Shown here piece after piece: positions 1 through 6,686 of a stretch of DNA of 8,268 nucleotides. This DNA comes from Chamaesiphon sp. (GTDB lineage Bacteria; Cyanobacteriota; Cyanobacteriia; Cyanobacteriales; Chamaesiphonaceae). The stretch's first letter is position 1. Each line of letters begins with the position of its first letter. Where the stretch lies: positions 1 to 8,268 of the forward strand of contig JAGVCD010000020.1 in NCBI GenBank assembly GCA_020059425.1. Reading direction: 5' to 3'. The notes beneath the pieces are model-generated. The model ran no database searches and was not told the origin of the DNA. It saw only the letters and a program-made list of their open reading frames with translations. The position numbers and the translations under genes are program-made.

Positions 1-1908
1 TACCAAGGACTCTGCCCCTTCCATCAAGAACGATCGCCTAGCTTCACCGTCAGCCCCAGTAAGCAAATGTATTATTGCTTTGGCTGCCAAGCTGGTGGCG
101 GTGCAGTTAACTTCTTAATGGAGATCAACAAACAATCCTTCGCTGAGGTAATTCTAGATTTAGCTCGTCAATACCAAGTCTCCATCAAAACCCTGGCTCC
201 CGAAAAGCGTCAAGAACTCCAGCGCCAACTCACCGAACGAGAACAATTGGGCGAAATCATGGCGGTGGCTGCTAATTTTTATCACCACACTTTGTCTCAA
301 CCGCAAGGGCAAGCTGCTTTAGCCTATCTAAAAGACCAACGCCAAATATCTGATGTGACTATTCAAGATTTTCAGCTAGGCTACTCCCCAGCGAGTTGGG
401 ATACCCTCTGTCAATACCTCACTGTCACTAAAAAGTTTTCAGTCAAGTTGGTGGAAGCAGCGGGCTTGATCGTTCCTCGTAAAGAAGGAAGCGGCTATTA
501 CGATCGGTTTCGCGACAGGCTCATGATTCCAATTTGGGATATCAATGGCCGGGTGATTGCCTTTGGTGGACGCAGTTTAGGCGATGCCCAGCCCAAATAT
601 CTTAATTCTCCAGAGACACCACTGTTTGATAAAGGCAAAATTCTTTATGGTCTGAATTTGGCCAAAGATGCCATCAAAAAAGAAGACCGGGCGGTGGTGG
701 TGGAGGGCTATTTTGATGTAATTGCTCTCCATGCTGCTGGTATCACCAATGCAGTGGCCTCCTTGGGTACCGCGTTGAACAACTATCAAATTAAGCAACT
801 ATTACGTTTTACCGATTCAAAACAGATCATTTTCAACTTTGATGCCGATAAAGCTGGGAATTTGGCTACGGCTAGAGCGATCGAAGAGGTTGCCAATCTT
901 GCCTATCAAGGTCAAGTCCAGCTGCGGGTTTTGAATCTACCAGCTGGTAAAGATGCTGATGAATTCCTCAAAGAAAATAGTAGCGACATTTATAGTGAAA
1001 GATTAATAAATGCGCCATTATGGTTGGATTGGCAACTGGAAAAAGCGATTGTCGATCGAGACCTCCAGGATGCCCGCTTTTATCAGCAAGCGATGGAAGA
1101 TAGTATCAACCTGCTGCTCAAAATCACTGATACCAATGCCCGCAGTTTTTATCTGCAAAAAGCGGCGCAGTTGTTGAGTGACCAAGATGTTCGCCAAATT
1201 CCATTGTTGGTGGAAAATTTAAATACAGAGCTGAAACGCAAACAGCGAGAAATCAAACCCACCAAATCTACCTATCACCCCCCGGCCACCCGTAGCGTCA
1301 CTGAATCAGACTTCACCTTCACCGAAGAGGATTTTGCACCACTCGTAGATGATGAAATAATCAATAACGATACTTTGGTACCCGCCCGATTATCACCACA
1401 ACAGCGCTTGGTCGAACAAGCCGAAGCGCTGTTGCTGCGGCTTTATTTGCATTATCCAGAACATCGTTTAACGATTATTGATACTTTAGATCAAGCTGAT
1501 TTGATTTTTAACTTGCCGCATCATCGCTTCATCTGGCAAAAGATCCTGGATGTTAGTTCCCTGGGCGATATCGACTACCTGGATCCTAATTTGGTTGGCC
1601 ATTTGCAAGATTTATATGGCGGCCATCGATCGGAGATGGCACAGGTCAGTCATTTGTTTAATTTGGATGAAAGAACGGCTCAAGAAATTCAGCGATCAAC
1701 CTTGGTGATTCGGGCAGCTGGCGCTTGTTTGGAGAAAGCGGCCTGTGAGCAGCAGCGCAGCTACTATCTAGCTCAGTGGCAAAGTGTGGAGATGTCACCG
1801 GAGCGCAAGCAAGAATGCTATGAGTTGTTCTATGAAGCCCAGCGCAAGTTGGAATCGATCGAACAACAACGCTTGTTTACCATGACAGATTTAATTGGTT
1901 GTAGTTAA
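1..1908 (+). CDS. dnaG: DNA primase DnaG, 5'-truncated by the window edge
   Basis: DnaG synthesises the RNA primers for lagging-strand replication and works with the replicative helicase DnaB. The frame is open from base 1, and 635 residues are visible. The window begins inside the N-terminal zinc domain: CPFH (C5, H8) and CFGC (C26, C29) supply the four ligands. Compared with E. coli primase, where the first cysteine is residue 40, about 35 residues are missing upstream. The ATG at base 67 is internal, between the zinc ligands, and is not the start. The core follows with YDRFRDRLMIPI and AFGGRSLGDAQPKYLNSPE. The TOPRIM part has EGYFDVIALH (E235), FNFDADKAG (D281, D283) and DADEFL (D318, D320), the metal-binding acidic residues. 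Residues about 421-468 form a polar, acidic, probably disordered linker. From about residue 471 comes the helical DnaB-binding domain (LVEQAEALLLRLYLHYPEHR). All catalytic residues are present. Identification is very secure. Confidence 0.97.
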   Translation, partial: YQGLCPFHQERSPSFTVSPSKQMYYCFGCQAGGGAVNFLMEINKQSFAEVILDLARQYQVSIKTLAPEKRQELQRQLTEREQLGEIMAVAANFYHHTLSQPQGQAALAYLKDQRQISDVTIQDFQLGYSPASWDTLCQYLTVTKKFSVKLVEAAGLIVPRKEGSGYYDRFRDRLMIPIWDINGRVIAFGGRSLGDAQPKYLNSPETPLFDKGKILYGLNLAKDAIKKEDRAVVVEGYFDVIALHAAGITNAVASLGTALNNYQIKQLLRFTDSKQIIFNFDADKAGNLATARAIEEVANLAYQGQVQLRVLNLPAGKDADEFLKENSSDIYSERLINAPLWLDWQLEKAIVDRDLQDARFYQQAMEDSINLLLKITDTNARSFYLQKAAQLLSDQDVRQIPLLVENLNTELKRKQREIKPTKSTYHPPATRSVTESDFTFTEEDFAPLVDDEIINNDTLVPARLSPQQRLVEQAEALLLRLYLHYPEHRLTIIDTLDQADLIFNLPHHRFIWQKILDVSSLGDIDYLDPNLVGHLQDLYGGHRSEMAQVSHLFNLDERTAQEIQRSTLVIRAAGACLEKAACEQQRSYYLAQWQSVEMSPERKQECYELFYEAQRKLESIEQQRLFTMTDLIGCS

Positions 1909-1980
1909 TATTTGCCTGAAGACTAAACCCAGTTACTAAATCATAAACCCCAACTCAGGTTAAATTAGAGGATATCGATC

Positions 1981-1985
1981 GGAGA
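1981..1985 (+). promoter_or_regulatory. Ribosome binding site of the VOC-like gene
   Basis: GGAGA lies five bases before the ATG at 1991. It supports that start and indicates that this small frame is a real, translated gene rather than a tail of the dnaG region. Confidence 0.65.
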
Positions 1986-1990
1986 TTTTC

Positions 1991-2317
1991 ATGAATAAAA
2001 TTCACATTGCCATTGCTGCCCATGACATCGCCGCCTCTGTGGAAGATTATTCCCAGCGGTTGGGCTGCCCGCCCTGTGTGGTAATTGCTAACGAATATGC
2101 CCTGTGGCGCACGGCAACTGTCAATTTCTCGATTCGACAAACCACCGAAGCGATCGGCACAGTGCGGCACTTAGGATGGGAAGATGCTACGGCCACCAGT
2201 TTTACCAAAGAAAAAGATGTTAATGGGGTGGAATGGGAAAGATTCAGTGCCGAAGTTCAGGCTGAAGAAATTAGAGAAATCTGGCCAGCAGCCGAGTACC
2301 ATCCTGGCATTGAATAA
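1991..2317 (+). CDS. Short VOC (glyoxalase/bleomycin-resistance fold)-like protein
   Basis: This is a 108-residue soluble protein. The N-terminus (HIAIAAHDIAASVEDYSQRLG) has the pattern of the first beta-alpha unit of the vicinal oxygen chelate superfamily: an HIAI strand with a potential metal-ligand histidine at residue 5, then a helix ending in a RLG turn. HLGWEDATA follows in the middle, and the C-terminal part is acidic and helical with tryptophans. It is slightly shorter than the usual 120-130 residues for a VOC protein, and I cannot confirm a full metal-ligand set, so it may be non-catalytic. The substrate is unknown. It lies 82 bases downstream of dnaG on the same strand, with its own Shine-Dalgarno sequence, so it could be read through from dnaG or be separate. 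Its TAA directly abuts the stop codon of the converging gene on the other strand. The gene call is secure; the fold assignment rests on motif resemblance only. Confidence 0.72.
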   Translation: MNKIHIAIAAHDIAASVEDYSQRLGCPPCVVIANEYALWRTATVNFSIRQTTEAIGTVRHLGWEDATATSFTKEKDVNGVEWERFSAEVQAEEIREIWPAAEYHPGIE

Positions 2318-2863
2318 CTATAAAATATTTGTCCATACTTGAGCTTCAATGAACAAGTCGTGTTGGCGTGATTTCTCTGTCTGCCATTCTGTATCGGGAA
2401 TCCCAAACTCTTTGATCACCTGACTGATTTCACTCAAAGTGAACACTTGACCATGATATTCAGGACGATGAAAAACTTGCCCAAATTGGCTTTGTAACCA
2501 ATAACTAATCATGCTATCTGGATAGGTAAAGCTCACTTGTTGCGGCTGAAAAGCTGAGATTGGTAACTGCTGCATACAACTCTGTCCATCAAATCCTTCT
2601 GCAATCCATATGGCTTTTTCTACGACAAAGTAGTGAGGATAGTCTAAAACTGGTTGTCCACCTTTTTTAATAAATTCTTGTCTGAGCCAATTCTCAGTTG
2701 CTCGTCGTTGCTGCAAGTATTTTACAGGATCTTTAAATCGGCGATAAACTGCACCCGATCGATCGCACAGACTAGATATTACGCCCAAAGCTTCTTCATC
2801 AGTTAATGATGACAAGCTTTGAAATGGCAGATCATTTTGGTGATAATAGTGGGTTAACAACAT
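2318..2863 (-). CDS. Conserved uncharacterised protein, 181 aa
   Basis: I know no function for this protein. The sequence looks like a soluble protein of a family I recall as a widespread bacterial hypothetical protein; that recollection was not checked. There is no signal peptide and no membrane segment. Notable parts are MLLTHYYHQNDLPFQSLS at the N-terminus with an aromatic/histidine cluster, YRRFKDPVKYLQQRRATENW at about residues 40-59, and FIKKGGQPVLDYPHYFVVE at 64-82. Further on are VSFTYPDSMISYWL at 110-123, PEYHGQVFTLSEI at 134-146, and FIEAQVWTNIL at the end. The start is fixed because an in-frame TGA lies six codons upstream of the ATG. No clear Shine-Dalgarno sequence precedes that ATG. 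The gene starts 35 bases after the stop of the YbjQ-repeat gene on the same strand, so it is probably the last gene of the menF operon. Its TAG touches the stop codon of the converging VOC-like gene. Confidence 0.85.
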   Translation of the reverse strand: MLLTHYYHQNDLPFQSLSSLTDEEALGVISSLCDRSGAVYRRFKDPVKYLQQRRATENWLRQEFIKKGGQPVLDYPHYFVVEKAIWIAEGFDGQSCMQQLPISAFQPQQVSFTYPDSMISYWLQSQFGQVFHRPEYHGQVFTLSEISQVIKEFGIPDTEWQTEKSRQHDLFIEAQVWTNIL

Positions 2864-2898
2864 AGAAGGTGGTTTCGATCATTACCATAGATCACCAG

Positions 2899-4023
2899 CT
2901 AACTCAAAGATCTACTATAGCTAGTTTCAGCGGTGTTAATGAAAGTATCTTGATCGCGAATAATCGCTTGGGGTAATAGATTTTCTGAGACAGTTTTCAC
3001 CCCCGGCATTTTCTTCACCGCCGTCCCGATCGCCAAAAACTCAATCACCCCGCCGCCCAAATTGTACACATAAGTTTTCACCCCCACCACTCGATCGGCA
3101 CCACAACGCCGAGCATCTTCCTCAATATGCTTCAAAGCCTCTGTGCGGGCTTCATAGATCAGACTAGTTAGCTCCCTGATTTCACCTCGGACAAAAGATT
3201 TAAAAAACGAGGAAATCCCACCAATCAGTCCTAACGAATAAACCGAAACCCCCAACACCAATTGCACCGGCATATAGCCGAGGTTGATCAAATTCCACAT
3301 TTCTTCATTCGTCAGATCGCTGGTAATCGGCTGTTGTTGGTACTTATCTGGTAACAACGGATGGTGCGAGGCCGTGCCAATCATCACCATTTCCTGCATT
3401 CCGGCAAACGGCAAAATCGATGTTCTAATACCTACCACCGCGTTTGCTCCTACCGCCTCAGCCTCGGCAGTAATTCGTTGAATGGCCAGATGACGAGTGG
3501 TGTTAAAAATACGCGAAAATTCTTTAATTTCGCCTCTAGCCAAGCTGCGCAAACTACCCACAATGCCGCCACCTAGTCCGATCGAATAGGCCACATTACC
3601 AAAAACAAATTGCTTGGGGACGAAATTGCAATCCATCTGGCAATAGAGAGCTTGGCCATCAGCAGACGAGGAAAATTCTAAATGGTTGGTTGGTGCATCA
3701 TCACGATAAACACAGGAGCCGATCGATAGAAATTCAACATTAGTCCCATGTACAATCAGTTCGCTAGAAACGCCGGTAATTCCTACGCCACCATGCCGTT
3801 TAGCTTCTGCCACAATTCGCGCATAGGAACGTTGCCGTCCCTCCGCAATAATTTTAGTAACTTGGCTAACTTCACCGCCAACCAAGGTGCGTAACCCGGA
3901 ACCAATACTATTTAGCAAACCGAGTGAAATCACGCTGTTGCCCACCACCAAATCACCAGGAGTCAAGCCTTGTTGGTGCAAACAAAAAATCTCATTGCCA
4001 GATAAACCAGTAATCGTTGCCAT
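2899..4023 (-). CDS. Protein with three tandem YbjQ (UPF0145/DUF74, putative heavy-metal-binding) domains
   Basis: The protein has 374 residues from the ATG at 4023 and is built of three related units of about 115 residues. Each has a short helical lead-in, a strand block of the type LVxGxSVYSLGLxGG, a RGEI-type turn, a long helix with an AEAxxxGA motif, VVGI or VVGV, and a closing FLxIGTA strand. Counted from the ATG, the units cover about 5-117, 118-234 and 235-340, followed by a tail of about 35 residues. Copy 1 has lost some of the pattern (VGITGVSS for VVGIRTS), while copies 2 and 3 are closer to each other. YbjQ proteins are normally single domains of about 105 residues that oligomerise, so three fused copies suggest a built-in trimer or partial ring. 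The family name implies metal binding, but its function is not established. The ATG is preferred over an upstream in-frame TTG at 4071 because AGGAA precedes it at a suitable distance. It lies 65 bases behind menF on the same strand, so co-transcription is likely. Confidence 0.9.
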   Translation of the reverse strand: MATITGLSGNEIFCLHQQGLTPGDLVVGNSVISLGLLNSIGSGLRTLVGGEVSQVTKIIAEGRQRSYARIVAEAKRHGGVGITGVSSELIVHGTNVEFLSIGSCVYRDDAPTNHLEFSSSADGQALYCQMDCNFVPKQFVFGNVAYSIGLGGGIVGSLRSLARGEIKEFSRIFNTTRHLAIQRITAEAEAVGANAVVGIRTSILPFAGMQEMVMIGTASHHPLLPDKYQQQPITSDLTNEEMWNLINLGYMPVQLVLGVSVYSLGLIGGISSFFKSFVRGEIRELTSLIYEARTEALKHIEEDARRCGADRVVGVKTYVYNLGGGVIEFLAIGTAVKKMPGVKTVSENLLPQAIIRDQDTFINTAETSYSRSLS

Positions 4024-4031
4024 AAAATTAT

Positions 4032-4036
4032 TTCCT
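4032..4036 (-). promoter_or_regulatory. Ribosome binding site deciding the start of the YbjQ-repeat gene
   Basis: On the minus strand AGGAA lies eight bases before the ATG at 4023-4021. This favours that ATG over the in-frame TTG sixteen codons upstream, which would start inside the small hairpin behind menF. Confidence 0.6.
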
Positions 4037-4071
4037 GCGAAAATAGATTTTGCGCGAAACTTGGTCAGCAA

Positions 4072-4085
4072 AAGTTGAAAAACTT
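4072..4085 (-). other. Small AT-rich hairpin just after menF
   Basis: AAGTT and AACTT form a perfect 5-bp inverted repeat around a 4-base loop, three bases beyond the menF stop codon. On the minus strand a TTTT run overlaps its 3' end. It resembles a very weak intrinsic terminator and could reduce read-through from menF into the YbjQ-repeat gene. The stem is short and A/T-rich, so it may equally be chance. Confidence 0.2.
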
Positions 4086-4088
4086 AGC

Positions 4089-5471
4089 TTATCCACTCAG
4101 AGCTTGATAAAGCGATTGGAACTTGAGCTGAATCTCGGCTACCTCTCGATCGATCTCCGAACCAGCCACAATTCCGGCTCCGGCAAATAACCGCGCCTGA
4201 TTGCCCGTCACAATCGCCGACCGGATGCCTACCACCAATTCACAATTTCCTGCTGTATCGATCCAGCCAATCGGTGCGGCATATAGCGACCTAGCCACGG
4301 CTTCTAATGCTTGAATTTTGGCACAGGCCAAATCACGCGGCAATCCGGCTACGGCAGGTGTCGGATGCAAATCAGCCACCACTGCCAAGGGATGTAGCCC
4401 TGCCGTCAGCGCGGCTTGAATCGGAGTCCAGACATGCTGAATATTGGTGAGAGCTAATAATTGCGGCTGCTTGCTCCAGCACGGATTTAGACCTAACTGC
4501 TGTAAACTAGCCACGATAAAGTCGCGCACTAATTGATGCTCGTGTTGCTCTTTGGGACTGGCCAAGAGTTGCTGGGCTAATTGCCGATCCGCTGCTGGCA
4601 AATGGCTGCGCGGCGCAGAACCAGCCAAGGCATCACAAACCAGTTGTCGATCGGACACACTTACTAACCGCTCCGGACTAGCCCCCAAAAAGCAATTACC
4701 TAAACCATCATTAATGGCAAAGGTGTAGCAGTCCGGGTGATTGTGGCGCAGATTATCTAAGCAACGCGGCATCGAAAAATCTTGGGTAGCGGTGACTAGG
4801 CAAGAATGCGCCAAAACAATTTTTTGCAGTTCTTGTCGATCGATTGCCGCCAAGGATTTAGAAATCGCCGTTTTCAGGAGATCGATCGCTGCCTGGTCGC
4901 TGTGCAACTGGACATCATTTGGGCTAGTCGCTAAACTGCGGCTCGCTAAATAGGTCAGACGGGTAATCATGGCATTTATTTCTGTCGCCAACCGCAGCAG
5001 ATCAGTCGATCGATCCAGCCGGAGATTGACCACCAAATTGCTCATGCCTCGATGCCGAGATATTTGCCATTTAGGTAAACAAATTTGGCTAGTAGCAAGA
5101 GGAATTGTCGCAGTAGGCGCATCAAAAAAAGGAAAGCGGCAATAAAAACGCGGTTGGGTAGAACGCTCTGTACCGATTACATGAATATCATCACTAACTT
5201 GCTGGATAAATTTTTGCGCCTGGACGAATCGATCGGTACCACAAACATCTTGAGTAAGGGTGACATCCAACAGGGCAAATGATTGATCACCGTGTTCCCA
5301 GTAGAAATAGGGCTGACTGGCCGGACTAAGGGTTGACAGTGCCATGAGGGGGTCAACTTTAGGTAACGGCATAGCCAAGCTGACCAGCGGGTGGTGACGG
5401 TTAGCATCCAGCAACTCAAAGATCGCTTCGCAGCTATGATACAAAAGTTGGCGGTGGGGAGTGACAGTCAT
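4089..5471 (-). CDS. menF: Isochorismate synthase MenF
   Basis: MenF converts chorismate to isochorismate, the first committed step towards phylloquinone or menaquinone, with Mg2+ in the cytosol. The frame has 460 residues from the ATG at 5471. The N-terminal half is variable, and the chorismate-binding domain fills the C-terminal 260 residues. Counted from the ATG, the motifs are LQKIVLAH (catalytic lysine at 217), CFLGASPERLV (262-270), CDALAGSAPR (279-288), SPKEQHEHQLVRDF (306-318, Mg-binding region with E311) and LHPTPAVAGLPRD (368-380). The last motifs are YAAPIGWID (397-405), NCELVVGIRSA (409-419) and FAGAGIVAGSEI, followed by EVAEIQLK (second Mg-ligand glutamate near 446). The whole set and the LHPTPAV signature point to isochorismate synthase rather than anthranilate or aminodeoxychorismate synthase, and the divergent menA supports this. 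An in-frame TTG three codons upstream is an alternative start. Neither start has a clear Shine-Dalgarno sequence, which is common in cyanobacteria. It is probably the first gene of a leftward operon. Confidence 0.95.
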   Translation of the reverse strand: MTVTPHRQLLYHSCEAIFELLDANRHHPLVSLAMPLPKVDPLMALSTLSPASQPYFYWEHGDQSFALLDVTLTQDVCGTDRFVQAQKFIQQVSDDIHVIGTERSTQPRFYCRFPFFDAPTATIPLATSQICLPKWQISRHRGMSNLVVNLRLDRSTDLLRLATEINAMITRLTYLASRSLATSPNDVQLHSDQAAIDLLKTAISKSLAAIDRQELQKIVLAHSCLVTATQDFSMPRCLDNLRHNHPDCYTFAINDGLGNCFLGASPERLVSVSDRQLVCDALAGSAPRSHLPAADRQLAQQLLASPKEQHEHQLVRDFIVASLQQLGLNPCWSKQPQLLALTNIQHVWTPIQAALTAGLHPLAVVADLHPTPAVAGLPRDLACAKIQALEAVARSLYAAPIGWIDTAGNCELVVGIRSAIVTGNQARLFAGAGIVAGSEIDREVAEIQLKFQSLYQALSG

Positions 5472-5670
5472 GCTAACCAAATAAAGTTTTTTTAAGGTTT
5501 CTTCACGCTCACGAGAGCAAATGAGAAATTGTGATATAGCTAGTTAGGACTCCATATTAGATGCCAGAGAGCATTACAGGCTAAGGCTTCGCGCTTGCAT
5601 TTTACTCTGTTGGCTATCGATCGATTATGAACAATTGTGAATCACAAATAGTTTAATTAACTCTTTTATT
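5472..5670. promoter_or_regulatory. Shared menF-menA divergent upstream region
   Basis: These 199 bases separate the start codons of two divergent phylloquinone genes, so promoters for both must lie here. I see no convincing pair of -35 and -10 boxes. On the minus strand TATATC near 5535-5540 is a possible -10 for menF. The menA side is AT-rich just before the ATG. The octamer AATTGTGA occurs twice in the same direction, at 5527-5534 and 5633-5640, the second as part of a palindrome. A CGATCG core lies at 5618-5623. I see no good open reading frame. Confidence 0.6.
5635..5647. promoter_or_regulatory. Perfect 13-bp palindrome upstream of menA, candidate operator
   Basis: TTGTGA and TCACAA form a perfect 6-bp inverted repeat around one central base, ending 23 bases before the menA ATG. 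The half-site resembles a CRP half-site (TGTGA), but the 1-base spacing rules out the normal CRP geometry, in which six bases separate the half-sites. It is also not the GTA-N8-TAC pattern of NtcA. It could bind another dimeric regulator or form a short hairpin in the leader. A copy of its left half (AATTGTGA) lies 106 bases upstream. Confidence 0.35.
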
Positions 5671-6582
5671 ATGACAACGGCCGAAGCAGTAAAGCAAATA
5701 ACCCCATCACGTCGCCAGCTCTGGCTGGCGGCAATCAAACCACCCATGTATACGGTGGCAGTAATTCCGATTTGGGTGGGTAGTGCGATCGCTATTGCCC
5801 AAACCCATAAATTCCATGCTCAGACCTTGGCCACTTTTTTACTGTCGGCGATCTTAATCGTGGCTTGGATTAATATCAGCAATGATGTATTCGACTCTGA
5901 TACCGGCATTGATCAGCATAAAGCTGAGTCGGTGGTGAATCTGACGGGCAAGCGCAATTTGATGTTCTGGCTGGGTAATCTATTTTTGCTGCTGGGCATC
6001 GGCGGTATATTAGCTATCTGTTGGGGACAGCAGGACTGGACGGTATTAGGGATTGTGCTGCTCTGTTGCTTCTTGGGTTACACCTATCAAGGACCACCTT
6101 TTCGGCTGGGCTATTACGGCGTGGGGGAAATTATTTGTTTTGTTTGTTTTGGCCCATTGGCTTTGGCAGCGGCTTATTACAGTCAAGCCCAGAGTTGGTC
6201 GGTGGTAAATACGGTGGCCAGTATTATTATTGGCATTCTGACTAGTTTGATTTTGTTCTGTTCACATTTCCACCAGCTGGAAGATGATTTGGCGGCTGGC
6301 AAAAAATCACCGATCGCACGGCTGGGTACAAAATTGGGTGCTGATACGGTGGTGTGGTTGGTAATCAGTATTTATGTATTAGTATTGGGTTCGATCGCCG
6401 CCAAAGTTTTTCCGCCTGCTACCCTCGGGATTTTATTAGGACTGCCGATCGCTATTCAGCTCTGTAATTTTGTGCGCGCTAATCACGATCAGCCGGAAAT
6501 TATTAGAACTTGCAAGTATCTGGCAGTGCGATTGCATTTCGTGATTGGACTATTGCTGGGAATCGGGTTTATCTGGGGGTGA
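5671..6582 (+). CDS. menA: 2-carboxy-1,4-naphthoquinone phytyltransferase (MenA)
   Basis: This is an integral membrane UbiA-family prenyltransferase that joins a prenyl chain (phytyl in most cyanobacteria) to 1,4-dihydroxy-2-naphthoate, releasing CO2 and pyrophosphate. It is the step before the final methylation in phylloquinone synthesis. The protein has 303 residues. Two aspartate-rich motifs bind the Mg-prenyl diphosphate: NDVFDSDTGID at 71-81, and HFHQLEDDLAAGKKSP at 199-214 followed by ARLGT. The second motif is typical of the cyanobacterial MenA group. About nine hydrophobic segments are visible, roughly at 28-45, 53-70, 97-118, 124-139, 152-170, 180-198, 226-243, 247-268 and 285-302, with both charged motifs in loops. 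The ATG has no Shine-Dalgarno sequence. The gene is transcribed away from menF and has no same-strand partner downstream, because the next gene converges on it. Whether this organism uses phytyl or geranylgeranyl chains cannot be read from the sequence. Confidence 0.95.
   Translation: MTTAEAVKQITPSRRQLWLAAIKPPMYTVAVIPIWVGSAIAIAQTHKFHAQTLATFLLSAILIVAWINISNDVFDSDTGIDQHKAESVVNLTGKRNLMFWLGNLFLLLGIGGILAICWGQQDWTVLGIVLLCCFLGYTYQGPPFRLGYYGVGEIICFVCFGPLALAAAYYSQAQSWSVVNTVASIIIGILTSLILFCSHFHQLEDDLAAGKKSPIARLGTKLGADTVVWLVISIYVLVLGSIAAKVFPPATLGILLGLPIAIQLCNFVRANHDQPEIIRTCKYLAVRLHFVIGLLLGIGFIWG
5785..5792. repeat. HIP1 octamer GCGATCGC (in menA)
   Basis: This is a full copy of the highly iterated palindrome of cyanobacteria. 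It is one of two complete octamers in the window; most other sites keep only the CGATCG core. It falls within codons of the first hydrophobic segment of MenA. Confidence 0.85.
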
Positions 6583-6595
6583 TTTGAGTAAATAC

Positions 6596-6606
6596 TATCG
6601 CCTTCT
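6596..6606 (+). repeat. 11-bp direct repeat, left copy (TATCGCCTTCT)
   Basis: This is identical to 7471-7481. Over the next nine bases the two copies still agree at six positions and both end in ATCA. The copies lie just downstream and just upstream of the DUF4336 gene. The repeat could be a footprint of insertion or coincidence. Confidence 0.4.
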
Positions 6607-6615
6607 CCGAGATCA

Positions 6616-6640
6616 GGATATTGTCATTTGGGCAATATCT
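6616..6640. terminator. Hairpin between convergent menA and DUF4336 genes
   Basis: GATATTGTC and GGCAATATC pair as a 9-bp stem with one G-U pair around a 5-base loop, and an outer G-U pair extends it. It lies 33 bases beyond the menA stop and 46 beyond the DUF4336 stop, where a bidirectional terminator would be expected. Neither strand has a proper U-tract after it (TAATAATTG follows on the plus strand), so intrinsic termination would be weak. Confidence 0.4.
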
Positions 6641-6686
6641 AATAATTGAATTTGCTATTGCTGATGTTTTGGTAGCTGGGGCTTGG

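Noticed and set aside
67..1908. ATG at 67 as the start of dnaG
   Set aside because: It lies between the two halves of the zinc ligand motif, and the frame stays open to base 1 with CPFH upstream, so it is an internal methionine.
1915..1959. CCTGA/TCAGG inverted repeat after dnaG as a terminator
   Set aside because: The stem is only 5 bp with a loop of 35 bases and no following T-tract.
1955..2170. Minus-strand open frame over the VOC-like gene
   Set aside because: It is a shadow of the plus-strand gene, which has a Shine-Dalgarno sequence and a family-like N-terminus.
4024..4071. Upstream TTG start for the YbjQ-repeat protein
   Set aside because: The ATG at 4023 has AGGAA at a good distance. 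The added sixteen residues are not part of the repeat pattern, and the TTG overlaps a small hairpin.
5472..5480. TTG start for menF three codons upstream of the ATG
   Set aside because: There is no Shine-Dalgarno support and the extra residues carry no recognisable motif. The ATG is simpler, though the difference is only three residues.
5635..5647. CRP or NtcA site before menA
   Set aside because: The half-sites are separated by one base, which does not fit TGTGA-N6-TCACA, and GTA-N8-TAC is absent.
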